A stretch of 64,000 bases of DNA from Desarmillaria ectypa (Eukaryota > Basidiomycota > Agaricomycetes > Agaricales > Physalacriaceae). Positions within the stretch are counted from its first letter, which is position 1, and each line of letters starts with the position of its first letter. The translations under genes were made by a program, and so were the position numbers. The notes beneath the pieces were generated by a model that was not told where the DNA came from, did not search any database, and worked only from the letters and a program-made list of their open reading frames with translations. The DNA is taken from the NCBI GenBank assembly GCA_030407005.1, contig JAUDYN010000003.1, forward strand, positions 3,038,001-3,102,000, read 5' to 3'. This document shows, in pieces, positions 24,650 through 40,694 of the stretch.

Positions 24650-25593
24650 CGCGGCAGTGAAACTCTTCAAAGTAGCATGCGCTTCTCAATGCGGCAGTGC
24701 TTAGTAATGTCGCCGCGGACCGACTAATGACAGCTTTGGTAATATTCCGAGCCGTGCCGATCCTAGTACGGCTAAGGCTCGGCTAAAGCTAGGCCTGGGT
24801 GTTCAGATGGAAGAATTTCAGGTGTACTGAAAAATCACGAAACTCGAAACTAATCTTTCCCGTCATTTTTCCAATTTCAGGACTAGTTTGCAGTCAAGTT
24901 TCTAGTCACGTGATTATTTCGGTATAGCTGAAAAATTCTCCGTTTGAGGTATGAAGTCATGCGCCAAAATAACGGCTCGGCTCGGCTGGCGCGCCACGGC
25001 TGCTTAGTCAGTACTCCCACACCCAAATATGAACCAGTCACTTTGCAGTGACTAGAAGTTCACTCAATGACCATGAGGCAGCGTCCAACAACATTCTTTG
25101 ATTTGGCGTTCCCAGATATAGCTCCTTTGCTGGAAAATCTAACATGCTGTGGCGCTATAAACATGCTTCATAAGCATCTCCCTATGATTTCGGGATTTGG
25201 AACTATCCCGTTTACGACGTCGATTTTACGTGCATTGGCCGTGTTTTCCCGTGGTTCTCATGGAAAACAAACATACGAACGTCGCAGTCATGCCATGACA
25301 TAAACATATCGGCGGCCGGTTGCGAATATTCGACTCGTCTAGCGTGTATGAGTCCGTCCTGACTCATTGAATGTCGTGGCGCCACCTTCCAAAAGCATTC
25401 CTACTAGCTGCAATTTTGGTACGGCCCAACAAATGCCAAGGATAAACTACCGAGTCAGACGTGACAAGGGTGCCGCAACTGCCGGACCGGACCTCAAGCT
25501 TCTCTTGCGAAGCCCCGATTGTCCCTTACCTGAGAAAATATTATAAATATGTAGGTTTATCAGTCAACAGCTCCTTGCTCTCTTCCTTCCGCC
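24650..25593. other. 944-bp divergent intergenic region with a MITE-like patch
   Basis: No gene is seen between the EF-hand gene and the ABC transporter. The interval 24749-25003 is bounded by imperfect inverted GC-rich ends (GAGCCGTGCCG on the left; the complement of CGCGCCACGGCTG on the right), with AT-rich sequence inside. Open frames at 25067-25303 and 25461-25673 have no recognisable content. Confidence 0.4.
25542..25549 (+). promoter_or_regulatory. TATA-like element of the ABC transporter gene
   Basis: TATAAATA lies 45 bp before the start codon at 25594 and is followed by a pyrimidine-rich stretch (CTCTCTTCCTTCC). A strong TATA box suits a drug-responsive PDR gene. Its use is inferred. 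Confidence 0.4.
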
Positions 25594-28500
25594 ATGTCTT
25601 CTTCGTTTCTTCGCCCTGGCGAATCACCAGCAGATGCGGCCACCTTGAACGAGGCAGAGATTCAGCCTTATAGTCGAGACGAAATCGAGACATATGTCGA
25701 TGTTGACAGAGCCGAGCAGGAATTTAATGCCCTTTCACGACAACTAACTATTCGTTCCGAGGGCGGTGCCGAGAACAAAAAGTGGAAGACCACATCTGTG
25801 AAGGACCTTGAAAAAGGCGTCAGCGAGGCCATCGCTGAAGAATCCAGGTTTGACCTACGCGAATACTTGACGTCTTCCAATGACGCCAACCAAAATGCCG
25901 GAATAAAACATAAAGTTTGTTTCTGGTTTTTTCACCTTTCCTATATTAACTAGATCAAACATAATAGCACGTCGGTGTTACATGGGAAGACCTCCAGGTC
26001 GACGTTATAGGTGGTGTTGACAGCAAGGTCTGTTACCCGAGGTTCAATAATTTTCTAGCGCTCCCTAACTGTCTTTCGTAGATATACGTAGGAACTTTCG
26101 GAGGTTTGCTCACTTCCTTTGCTCTTTCGGTGATGCTAATGTCAAGCAAGGTGCAATCGTCTCTTTCTTTCTCACACCTTTTCTATGGATATGGTCTTTA
26201 TTTGCACCGCTTTTCCCTTCGAAGAAAGTACCAACACGCACAATTCTCCACAAGTGGGTCTACTCTCCTCATACCAACTCGTCAGTCTGACAGCTGACTT
26301 TTTTAGGTCCTCGGGTGTCATGAAACCCGGCGAAATGTGTCTGGTGCTCGGTTGTCCTGGTTCTGGTTGCACCACGTTCCTTAAAAACATTGCCAATCGT
26401 CGAGATGAGTATGCAACTGTCTCCGGGGAAGTTCTTTACGCAGGCATGTCTGCTCAAGAAATTGGTAAATACTACAAAGGCGAGGTTGTATACAACGAAG
26501 AAGGTACGCTATCAGTGATATACTCATTTGACGCTGTTCTGACATTTGTCCAAGATGATCGTCACATTGCAACCCTGACTGTTGCCCAGACCCTTTCCTT
26601 TGCGCTGTCTACGTGAGTACTCGGCTCACGGTTCATTGAGCGTCCGCTGAATACCGTTCCAGCAAGACGCCTGGTCCCAACGGCCGTCTTCCCGGCGTGA
26701 CCCGTAAAGAGTTTGATCAAGAAGTTCAAAACACGCTCCTCCGAATGCTGAACATTTCTCATACCAAACAGACATTGGTTGGAGATGAGTTCGTACGCGG
26801 CGTGTCTGGAGGTGAACGCAAGCGAGTCAGTATCGCTGAAATGATGGCAACTCGTGCCCGAGTCCAGTCTTGGGACAATTCCACTCGTGGTTTGGATGCT
26901 TCAACTGCCCTTGATTTCTCGAAGAGTTTACGGATCATGACTGATATTTTGGGCCAAACCACATTTGTGTCCCTCTATCAAGCTGGCGAAGGTTGGTAAT
27001 TCTTGGGATCATTATTTCCTGCTTTCCATTATCGATTGCTCTATTTTAGGTATCTACGATCTCTTCGACAAGGTTATGGTGCTAGATAAGGGACGTCAGG
27101 TGTTCTTCGGGCCCCCGGCTGAAGCTCGTGCTTATTTCGAGAGCCTTGGGTACAAGCCTCTTCCCCGACAAAGCACTCCCGATTACCTCACGGGCTGTAC
27201 AGATCCCAATGAACGTCAGTTCGCACCTGGACGCTCTGCACGCGATGTTCCATCTACTCCTGAAGATTTAGAGGCTGCTTTTGGATCTTCCGTTTACGGA
27301 AAAGTCCTAGATGACTCTTTGTGGAAATACAAGTTACACCAAGCTACCGAGAAAGCAGACCAGGAGGCTTTCCGTGCGGCTGTGTTAGCGGATAAGAAGA
27401 GGGGCGTGTCGAAGAAGAGCCCTTACACTCTTGGTTTGCTTGGGCAGATTCGCGCGCTAGCAGTCAGGGCATTCCAGATGAGGATGCAAGACAGGTTCCA
27501 ACTGATCACTAGCATGTCATTGTCGACAGTGAGTTCTCACATATGTTTCCTGGTGCTCATTAACCTAACTTGTGTGCTCAGATTTTGGCCCTTGTCATCG
27601 GTGGAGCCTACTGGAGTCAACAACTGACTGCGGCCGGCGCGTTTACTCGCGGCGGTCTGATCTTCGCAGCTTTGCTGACGACATGCCTTGATGCTTTTGG
27701 AGAACTGCCTATGCAAATGCTAGGAAGACCCATCCTCCGGAAACAGGTCCGTTAAAATCACGTTCCAAGCCATTAATTTATCGCGCTAACTTAAATGATA
27801 GACAAACTACAGCATGTACCGACCTTCGGCTACCGCACTGGCTAACACCATTGCCGACCTCCCTTTCTCCGCTGTTCGGGTGCTGATCTTCAACATAATC
27901 GTCTATTTCATGACAAACCTCAACCGTTCTGCGGGTGGATTCTTCACTTATCACCTATTCAATTATGTGGCCTATTTGAGCATGCAAGGGTTCTTTAGAA
28001 CATTTGGATTGTTATGCAAGAATTTCGATGTTGCGTTCAGGTTGGGGACATTCTTCATTCCTAATTTGTGAGCCTTTACTTGCACTCTCTGAGTATTCAA
28101 TGTTTCTCTGATGAGTGATGCAGCGTCGAATATAGTGGGTACATGATCCCTGTGCCAAGTATGAAACGATGGTTGTTCTGGATTGTAAGTGAGGCTTAGT
28201 CCCGCACTAAGAAGAGAGGTTCATTTACTTTCGCCCCATAGTACTACATTAACCCGATTTCATATGGTACGTACCTCGTAATAACCTCTCTATTCTACCT
28301 TCTCAGCCCCCATAAACAGCGTGGCAGGGCTGTATCGAGAATGAATTCATGCGTATCAACGTGGGTTTCCTCTTCACCCCCATTCTACGTTTCTCACACA
28401 ATCTTGACAGCTGCTTTGCAATGGAAATTATGTAGTTCCTAGAAATGCGCCCGGAATGACGAAGTATCCGTAAGTAATGAATACATTCAGATTCCAGCGA

Positions 28501-31255
28501 GCACTAACACTAAACTGGCCTCTAGCACTGAACTCGGTCCTAACCAAGCTTGCACTATCTTCGGAGCTGTCAGCGGGAACGATATCGTTCGAGGCGAGGA
28601 TTATATTAGCGTCGGGTATGGTCTGGATTCCAATGATATATGGCGGCGCTGCCTTCTTGTCCTCATCGGATTTATGATCGCGTTTCAGATAACGCAGGTT
28701 ATAGCATTGGAGTACTTCCCCGTGGGTAGATTCAGTTGACACTGAAAATGGAGATACTGATTAGTTCGTGTTACAGCAATACAATGTTAGCTTGTCGGTC
28801 AACATCTTTGCCAAAGGGGATGAAGAAACCAAAAAACTCAACGCTGCTCTTCATGAGAAGAAAATCGCCCAGGCCAAGGCGAAGGAGATCGACAGCAAGG
28901 AACATGATGTACAACAAACCAACCAGAAACCGGAAACTGGGTACGTGTTTCAAAACTTGACGCTTTTGGTTGCTCACATGTCAACAGAACTATGCGTCAC
29001 AAGAAGACATTCACTTGGGAGAAACTCAATTATGTGGTTCCTGTTTCCGGCGGGACGCGCCGTCTATTGCACGACGTGTACGGGTATGTTAAACCGGGAA
29101 CTCTGACAGCGCTTATGGGTGCGTCGGGCGCCGGAAAAACTACATGTCTAGATGTTCTTGCCCAACGAAAAAATATTGGTGTCATCACTGGAGACGTTTT
29201 GGTTGACGGACGTCCTCTTACTTCTGATTTTGCCCGGGGTACTGCTTATGGTCCGTCAGCTTCCCTTTCCCTTTTATTCCTTACTTTGACACCATTGCAC
29301 CCAGCCGAACAAATGGATGTCCACGAGGGTACTGCAACTGTCCGCGAGGCCATGCGCTTCTCCGCATACCTGCGTCAGCCCGCTGAGATTCCCGAATCCG
29401 AAAAAGACGCATACGTCGAGGAGATCATCGAGCTTCTGGAGCTCCAAGATTTGTCCGAAGCTCTGGTGTTTAGTCTGGGCGTCGAAGCACGCAAGCGGCT
29501 CACTATCGGTGTAGAACTCGCTAGTAAACCTGAGCTCCTCCTTTTCCTAGACGAGCCCACATCTGGATTGGACGGCCAAAGTGCATGGAATTTGGTCCGG
29601 TTCCTTCGTAAGCTCGCCGACCAGGGCCAGGCTATTCTTTGTACCATCCATCAACCGTCTGCTCTTCTCTTTGAGAGCTTCGATCGTTTGCTGCTTCTCG
29701 AGACAGGCGGCGAAACAGTCTACTTTGGCGACATCGGAGCGGATTCGCATATCATTCGAAACTACTTTGCTCGTCACGGTGCACATTGCCCTGCTAACGT
29801 TAACCCGGCTGAGTTTATGTTGGATGCTATAGGTGCGGGTGTCAGCCCCAGGATTGGTGATCGCGATTGGAAAGATGTGTGGTTGGATTCACTGGAGTGT
29901 CAAAATGTCCGCAGCGAGATTGACACAATCAAGGCAAAGAATCTCGCTATCCCGGAGACCGACAAGAAGACGCTCAGTACTTGTGAGTTTGCTGTCTTGA
30001 TTTCAAACCATGGTTCATGCTCAACGTTTTTAGACGCGACATCTTTCTTTTACCAATTACGCATGGTCGTCAAGAGGAACAATCTTGCACTTTGGAGGTC
30101 CCCGGATTACATCTTCACCCGTCTTTTTGTGGTGGCCTTCATTTCGCTCTTTGTTTCTTTGTCCTTCTTGCAACTAGGCAACAGCGCTCGTGACTTGCAG
30201 TTCCGCGTTTTCTGCATGTAGGTCCTTCGTCTCTTCATCCAGGGTCACTGTCTGACTTGATGGTCGAAGTTTCTGGGTTCCTATCCTTCCCGCTATCGTC
30301 ATGGCTCAGATCGAACCCTTGTTCATCGCTAACCGAAGTAAGGTCATCTGCATTGTCACCTGCATCGCTGCTTACTTGCTTGTTAGGAATATTCGTCAGG
30401 GAGTCCTCTAGCCGCATATACTCTCCCTACGTCTTCGCAATCGGACAGTTAATCGGCGAGCTCCCGTACAATATCTTGTGTGGTATCGTCTACTGGGTGC
30501 TCATGGTCTACCCCACGGGTTTCGGAAACGGCAGTGCCGGAGTCAATGGCACTGGTTTCCAACTATTGGTGATCCTATTCTTCATGGCCTTTGGTGTGTC
30601 GTTGGGGCAACTGGTCGCGGCGATTTCCCCCAGTGTACAGGTTGCGGTTCTATTCAATCCGTTCATTTCGTTGTTCTTGATCACGTTCTGTGGTGTCACT
30701 ATCCCGTACCCCACGATGATCAAGTTCTGGAGAAGCTGGATGTATTATATCAGCCCTTACACGTGGGGTATCTCTGCTATGGTTGCCACGGAGCTTCAGT
30801 AGGTTTTGGATTGCCTTGATTGACATGTTACTGACTACTGGTTGGTGTGTAGTGGTCTTGAAATCCAGTGCAAGAGTGATGAATTCTCGGTGTTCAATCC
30901 ACCTTCAGGCGAGACCTGTTTCTCTTGGGCTAACGACTTTGTGCAAGCATTCGGTGGGTACCTCGATAACCCCAACTCTACGGATACTTGCCGCTATTGT
31001 CAATACTCTGTCGGTGACGAGTTCTATACACCCCTCAAAATGAGCTATTCGGACAGATGGAGGAACGTGTTCATTCTGTTTGCCTTCTTTGGTGAGTGTG
31101 GTTCGATTGCCTCCTGTGTCTGCGTACTGAAGGATGCTCTAGTATTCAATGTTTTGGCTACGATCGGTGAGAATTATTTTGTGCCTCTACTAAAGCACCA
31201 GTTCTAACGGTTTCTTGCAGTTGCATCACGTTTCTTACGATACGCAAAACGCTAA
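25594..31255 (+). CDS. PDR-type full-length ABC transporter (ABCG subfamily)
   Basis: A plasma-membrane exporter of drugs, lipids or secondary metabolites. ATG 25594 opens [20 protein letters not shown]. The layout is (NBD-TMD)x2, the reverse order characteristic of fungal PDR proteins. NBD1 has the family's degenerate Walker [13 protein letters not shown] (Cys for Lys), signature VSGGERKR and Walker [14 protein letters not shown]1 covers about 27440-28140 and 28600-28740. NBD2 has a canonical Walker [13 protein letters not shown], a degenerate signature (SLGVEARKR) and Walker [17 protein letters not shown]2 includes [22 protein letters not shown] and a large loop with [11 protein letters not shown] and CRYC. 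The protein ends [10 protein letters not shown] at TAA 31253-31255. Around 16 introns; every splice keeps the frame. It looks intact. Confidence 0.95.
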
Positions 31256-31451
31256 TGATTGAACGAGTGCATGCCTAGATTTACACATAGAATTCATGAA
31301 CACACCTACCATATAGCTTTATTAATGTTCCGGTACCGTACCGATGTGGGGAATTCAGCCCCAAATTTTGATTGTGCAAACAAACAATCCATTAACTCCA
31401 GCAGGTGTACAAATTTCTGAATTTACCCAAGAAAGCCCGAAGCCCATCTAT

Positions 31452-32689
31452 CTAGAATTTGAATACCTGGTCCTCGGAGTATCCCAACTCCTTGAGGGCA
31501 CCACCCAACTCTCCCTGTTTATACCCATCCTTCTTTCCCGCCAGCGCAACAACCTGGCCAGGAGGCCCGCACACGAACACCTTCACTTTCTCGTTCAAAC
31601 TCGCGGGTGCAACGTACTTCTTCAGCAAATCCTTGTTGATGAATCCAGTCAGTCCCGTCCATCCAGCAGGGGGCTTATCAAGCGCGTAAACAATCTCAAA
31701 CTTGTTTGGGTACTTCCTCTGCAGGGCATCCAGCTCGGGCCGCAAGAGGATATCAGCTTCCGTGACGTTTGAGTACACAAGGGTGAACTTTGTGCGGTTT
31801 GCCGGGTCAGGAAGGGCGTGACTGATGACTTGGTACAGAGGGGTGCTGACAGAGAGGAGTTATTGGTTAGTAAGCAGGATGACATGAGGATTAGTAAGGT
31901 AGGGTGCCTTTTGCTTACATTCCACTACCTCCGCCAATGAGGGCAACTTGGTCAAACTCGTTGTCTGAAGAGGAGTCAGAGGATGGGTGGAGGGAAAAGA
32001 TGGGGCGTACGCTTGTAAGGCCACTTGGGAATGGGGCCTTTGATAGCAAGAGTATCTCCCTCCTGTTTATAATATAAGGCTACTAGACGCTCAGACTGAC
32101 GGTAGCACGCACCTTGAGGGAATGAATGTGTTTCGACGCGTTACCATTCTCGTATTTCTTGACAAGGAGGGAAAGGACACCTTTTTCGTCGGGCTGGGAG
32201 ATGGGGGTGTAGGGGCGGATAATAGGCTTGCCCTTGGCGTCTACGAGTACGGCGGGATCGGAGGACTTGACGACAAGGCATGAAGTAACAGGAAGAAGGG
32301 ATGCTTCGTTGCTGGGGAGCTCAAAGACGAAGCTGCGTAGCGTCTAGATAAGTAAACTCCAACGGTAAGGCAGTAACACATACGTAGATGTGTTGTGGTT
32401 GTAAGGAATGATTTTCTTGAGCTTGAAGTCCACAAAGTTGTCGGGGTCTAGAGGACTCTTCTCCTGTTTCGACATGGTTGCTTGTGATTGGTTCAGGTAG
32501 AAATATGCACCCAGTCCGACCACACCCGCACCGAGAAAGTAGAAAGGCGAATTGGAGGATTTCACGGCTGGGGTACCTGTAGAATATGCCCGACGCGCCT
32601 TAATGCTAGTTATTATCGGAACGATAGTACACAGAGAGATTCCTCACGAGGAAACGGGCAGAGGCAGTAGCGGATCTGAGGAACGACAT
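31452..32689 (-). CDS. MCR1: Mitochondrial NADH-cytochrome b5 reductase
   Basis: Transfers electrons from NADH through FAD to cytochrome b5 or related acceptors. ATG 32689 gives a mitochondrial presequence (MSFLRSATASARFL, then ARRAYSTG after an intron of about 50 nt). A membrane helix follows (FYFLGAGVVGLGAYFYL), as in outer-membrane/intermembrane-space Mcr1. The FAD domain has the RPYTPISQPDEKG motif (R-x-Y-T/S) and GDTLAIKGP. The NAD domain has ALIGGGSGMTPLYQVI, LVYSNVTEADILL and VCGPPGQV, ending FKF at TAG 31452-31454. Five or six introns. It converges on the ABC transporter with 196 bp between stops. Length and motifs are complete. Confidence 0.93.
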
Positions 32690-33759
32690 TTTATTTGTTT
32701 GGCGTTTTAAGTAGTCAAATTATATCTAAGCGAACGATGGCGTCATCTGAGGTGAAGTGTTACAAGAAAGAGCTGCATACCCTGGGTATAGATTCCCGAT
32801 ATATTTTCTAGATATCTAGGCTGCTCGTTGAGCAAACGATGGTGATGTTGTGAAGAAAGAAACTGGACGATGCCGTGTCCAGCCGCGGCCCGGAACGGAT
32901 GGCGCCAAATTGTGCGCCGATTAGCCGCGACGACGTCCACAGGCAGGAATACGCAGCAGAGGCATCGCTGCCCCCATATAGCTGGCTGCGCAGTTTGGTA
33001 CGCTCAGGACTCCTTCTGGATTGCACAGACCATCGTGCAGTAAATGAACGTTGTTTCGGCGCAATAGAAGCTCCTTTTTCTCGTCTTCTCTGGCAGTAAA
33101 AATGGTTTTCATTCGGCACCGATAGCAATACCATGGCTCTGGAGCATCTTATCTTACTATCGCAGGAATTCGCTTGCCTTAGTTATTTTAGAAACGTTTG
33201 AACGCAAGACACTTGCAAATTATGTTAAGAAGGAGCTCGGCACGTGCGATAGATTCGGCAGCATCCCAAAGCTCAACAAAAGTAGTACCGAGTTTGAATT
33301 CGCGGCCCCGCATGCGCCAAGAACTGTTGAATTCGCCTTGGTTGTGACCATCAGTTCAATGTGCTGCCTGTCATTCAAATCAAGAGATAATCCACGAAAT
33401 GCCAGCCGGTGGACTCAGGCTCGAACTGATGCATCAAGTCACCATCCGACACGCGCTCAACTTTGTGTGGAGTTCCCTGCGATGTCAGTATCTAAGCGAG
33501 CATCAGTTGCGTCATACCATGGCTTCTGTGACAATGAAAAAAAAAGAGAAATGAAAGAAAACATAGAACTTCGCGTTGAAAGCATCGACCTAGGCCTACA
33601 ATGCGTGTAAAGAACCGGGAATTAAGGACAGGCGGAAGCGAAGGCAAGCTGGGCGAGTCTTCGTCAATCGAATGCGGTAATCATACCTTTTACAGTCACG
33701 GACCCATTGCACCTCTTTACAACAGGCATCCATCATCCTACCCTTTCTCCACTTCGGCC
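32690..33759. other. Intergenic, 1.07 kb divergent region
   Basis: This region lies between the divergent MCR1 and HOG1 genes. Overlapping open frames on the minus strand (32743-33134) and plus-strand frames at 33338-33610 show no domain, signal or exon pattern. Short A-runs near 33537-33547 are the only low-complexity sequence. It probably holds the promoter and 5' untranslated regions of both genes. Confidence 0.4.
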
Positions 33760-35572
<1,813 letters not shown>

Positions 35573-36160
35573 AATCCTCCCTCTTCCGTCGTTGCGTGTC
35601 GTTCTTTTTCTTTCTAGAAGATGTCTTTATATCCTTACTTTTCCCTGTACACGGACTGGGATATACGTGAAGTTCCTTCGCTTGGCCATACCTTATTGCC
35701 TTGATGGAAAATTTACTCTAGTTTTATGTACGAGCTTTTTTGAGTAGGACAGAGGTTGAAGAAGCAAAGATGTATCTCGTACTTGCCATGAAGAAGAATA
35801 CAGTATGATACATGTACAATGTAGTATTGAATACGAGCTTTTTTTAAGTACATGCTGGGAAACGTATGTAAAGGAACGTAGGAAATTCGGAACGCGAATC
35901 AATCGTGCAATACATGGAATGTTAACGCCGTTCTCCTGGCAATTGATATCCACTTGAGGGGTTGTTAATAGTTCAGAGTACTGTTCTGAGGGCATTGAGG
36001 AGACTGAGTTCATTATCAATAGATTTGTAGCATACCCAAGTTTCCGTCAGTATCGTCGGTAAATTAAGATATGTGGAGTATTCTTCACTGAAATATAATA
36101 ACGCCTTCAACGACACTGGTTAATTTCCTCAACATAAAGGTATAAGATACGACACCTGTA
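35573..36160. other. Convergent 3' intergenic region with a short direct repeat
   Basis: HOG1 ends on the left and the small minus-strand gene ends on the right. The word TACGAGCTTTTTT followed by GAGTA or TAAGTA occurs near 35729 and again near 35832. The open frame at 35693-36019 (minus) has no recognisable content. It is probably 3' untranslated sequence of both genes. Confidence 0.35.
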
Positions 36161-36418
36161 TCAGGCAGATACTCCCTTTTCATCACCACCTACGTCCTCC
36201 TGCTTCTTCACAGGCCCATTCTTCTCGAGGACAGCAAGAAGGGTATCCAGATTCCCCAATAAAACATCCAGCTTACTCTCCATGCCCTTGGCTACCCCAT
36301 CTGCACTTTCCAGACGCTGCATAAGCTCTACAACACTAGCCTCATCCGACTCATCGAGATTATCCTGAGATAACAGGGAATTCAACAGAGAGATATCGTC
36401 GTCGAGAGACCGCGTCAT
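36161..36418 (-). CDS. Small conserved hypothetical protein
   Basis: An intronless frame of 85 residues begins MTRSLDDDISLLNSLLSQDN at 36418; an upstream in-frame ATG at 36448 (MPKRVSFCP) would add ten. The sequence is acidic and predicted helical (EASVVELMQRLESADGVAKGMESKLDVL), with a heptad-like leucine pattern at its end (LDVLLGNLDTLLAVLEK), suggesting a coiled-coil partner subunit. The last residues are charged and Gly-rich. I do not recognise the family. The choice of 36418 rests on spacing: the upstream ATG would leave only 8 bp to the divergent THO1 start codon. Stop TGA near 36161. Confidence 0.6.
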   Translation of the reverse strand: MTRSLDDDISLLNSLLSQDNLDESDEASVVELMQRLESADGVAKGMESKLDVLLGNLDTLLAVLEKNGPVKKQEDVGGDEKGVSA

Positions 36419-36456
36419 GGAGGGGCAGAACGAAACGCGCTTCGGCATATGCCGTC

Positions 36457-38933
36457 ATGGTTTCTCTCCAACCCACCCTCACTGCCCTACTCAAATCCCT
36501 ACCGCCTCCTCCCGTCGAGCCGGATGTCATTAAAGACAATGTACTCAAGGCTGTAAAGAGCGAGAAGCATGTGAAAATATCGGCAGAGAATAAGCGGGTG
36601 CAGTGGGAGTACTTGCTGAAGAATGAGATATTCAAGCTTGCTGTGCGTTTACTTTTTCTGTGTTTGCCTGTGAGTATTTTTGACGACTTGCTAGGAAACG
36701 GAGGGTAAGGCTTCGAAGGAGGATCCTACGTTGTATTATACTCAGTTGCAGCACTGGCTTGACTTGGTCTTGACGTTTAGTGACCTTGGTTCGTTGGCTT
36801 TACAAACAACAAATGAAGGCTCTCTTATTCGTCTCTTACAGACGTATGCGACTCTACATTCACATTCATCGTCCTCCAGGACCTCCTAGAGACGCAGACC
36901 ATCACATCGTGCTCGCATATATTCTCATGGATCGAGTCTCGCGCGCCTCGGCTCACGGAAGGCATGGTGCCCCAGAAGGGCAAGTCGCTCTTCCTGCTGA
37001 GAACGCTGAACGACTTGCTGCGGCGCCTATCGAAAATGGGGTCCACGACGATGTTTTGCGGGCGGATATTGACGTTCTTGAGCGGTGCGTTTCCGTTGAG
37101 TGAGCGGAGTGGCGTTAACCTGAGAGGAGAGTATGGGCCGACGTGGGAGGGTGTGAAGGATATGTCGAAGCGTGAGGAGAAGGAGAAGGTAAAGGAGAAG
37201 GAGGGTGATGGGGAGACGAAGGACGAGAAACAGGACGAAGACGACAAGATGCAGGTTGATGATGACAAGCCTGTATCGACGACGCAGGCAGACGGTAAGT
37301 ATATCCAATCGCCTTTACACGAAGACTAAGCCAAATCTTATATATCTAGACTTCTATCAAACGTTCTGGTCTTTGCAACTTCCTTTCTCCAAACCACCGC
37401 TATTCTCCGACCCCTCGACTTTTCCGGCATTTAAGGATTCTGTGGATAAGGTCCTTCCTGTCCTCAAGGAAGCTACTGCGAAGGAACGCGTAATGATGGG
37501 CAGCAGAACAGGTTCCGGTGGTGCAGGCTCGCTTAAACGAAAACGGGAGCCACAGGACACTGGAGAAGAAACAGTTACAGACTACTTTTTCGCCAAGTTC
37601 TTGACGAGACCCGATCTCCTGGATCTTGAGGTGAGTTTCGACCTCATTGACTGTTCATAAGTCACTGACCGTTTCTAGCTAAAAGATACACACTTCCGAC
37701 GTCAATTCCTCTTCCAGCTTCTCATACTCCTCAGCCATCTGCTTACATTTGTCAAATCTGCCAAAGAAAAGTGGGCGACGGTGCGCAATCGGTCGCTACA
37801 CATGGACTTTACACTTGAAGCTGCCGACATTCAATGGGTTCAGGAAACCTTCAACAAGACAATGGAGGAACTTCGGCAGACTACTCCCAATGGTCGTGCG
37901 TTTGCGGACACAGTTGGTGTCATACTCGAACGCGAGAAGAATTGGATCAAATGGAAAAATGAACTATGTGCTCCGTTTGACAAAGCGCCATGGTCTACAG
38001 AAGTTAATGGAGCGAAGGTTGGGTTTGAAGAAGCTACGAAGCCATTATGGCAGAAGATGAGAGAACCGCCTGAAGATTGGAAGTGGAAATATGGTAGCGA
38101 GTATTTGACGGATGTCTGGGAGATGGGATACAGAGACCTAGACGACTTGGCATTCCCTTTCAAGTTGAGTGTCCGATGCATCATCTTTCATATGCTTATG
38201 CCTTTTTAGACCGGGAGAAGTTAAAGACTTCGTCAGACAACTGAAATTGGAAGATATGCAGATTGAGAAACGCAAGAAAATAATCGCCCAACAGGCTGAA
38301 CGGGCCGCTGCACTTGCTGCAAGTCAGCCAACACCGGCTCCGGTACCGCCCAAAGCTTCCGAGACAGCACCTGTCTCTGGTACCGAATCGACCCTGCGTC
38401 CAGCACCAATCGCTACTCCCACGAACCCTTCGCTTCATCCGTCTCTCCCCGCGAAACCCGTGGCTACTCCAGCACTGAAACCTGCTCCAGATCCTCAACC
38501 AGCTCCGGCATCAGTTCCTGAGCCCTCGCCCGCTCCACCCCCTGCTGTATACGCTAGACCCAGTCCACCAACTGATCCCAAGATCATTAAACATGAAGAA
38601 GTGCGATATTTTTCCGTTAGTGCTTGTCTCGACCTTACTAACCCATGTAAATTATCCCAGAACAAGCAGAGAATCGCATGGCTCGCGCTCCGAGCGGCCC
38701 GCGAACAGCATTTGAACCTGTTTGGAAGGATTGGAACCGGAGACATCGAGCTTTTGGTTGAGGAGATTGAATCTGCTAAACAAAAAGAGACAGTTCAGCT
38801 CTTCAAGGATGCCCCGCCGGAAGATACCGGGTCGGCAAGTCCACTGGTCGCTGTACCAACTGCAGCAGAAGACTTGAAACCGGTCGAGAAGGTTGACGTA
38901 GAGGGGGATGTCAAAATGGACGGTGAACGGTAG
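36457..38933 (+). CDS. THOC1: THO complex subunit 1 (THOC1/Hpr1-like)
   Basis: Part of the THO/TREX complex that couples transcription elongation to mRNA packaging and export in the nucleus. ATG 36457 gives [19 protein letters not shown]. The elongation-factor Thoc1 core follows over several exons: [96 protein letters not shown]. Next come an acidic Lys/Glu linker (about 37160-37290), [16 protein letters not shown], and [33 protein letters not shown] Pro/Ala-rich segment (38330-38580) precedes a C-terminal helical tail ([31 protein letters not shown]). Stop TAG 38931-38933. Its start codon is only 38 bp from that of the divergent small gene. Confidence 0.85.
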
Positions 38934-39196
38934 CATACCGGTGGAAGCAAATGTAGTGTAGGAGAGGTATCTAGGCATCGCCGAGCAACCTGGAATCGTA
39001 ATTTTTTGGAGTACTGGAGTGCGAAAGTAGCACACGTTATACGGATCATGGTGGAGGTGCCCCTAAATATAGACACGGTCCAGCGGTAACTCGCGTGATC
39101 CTCTCAATAGTACGATCGATAAAAGGACTCGACTTTTTTCCTTCCACTCCCTTTAACTTGATTTTTGCTTCTCTTCAATACGACTTCCTTACGACC

Positions 39197-40694
<1,498 letters not shown>

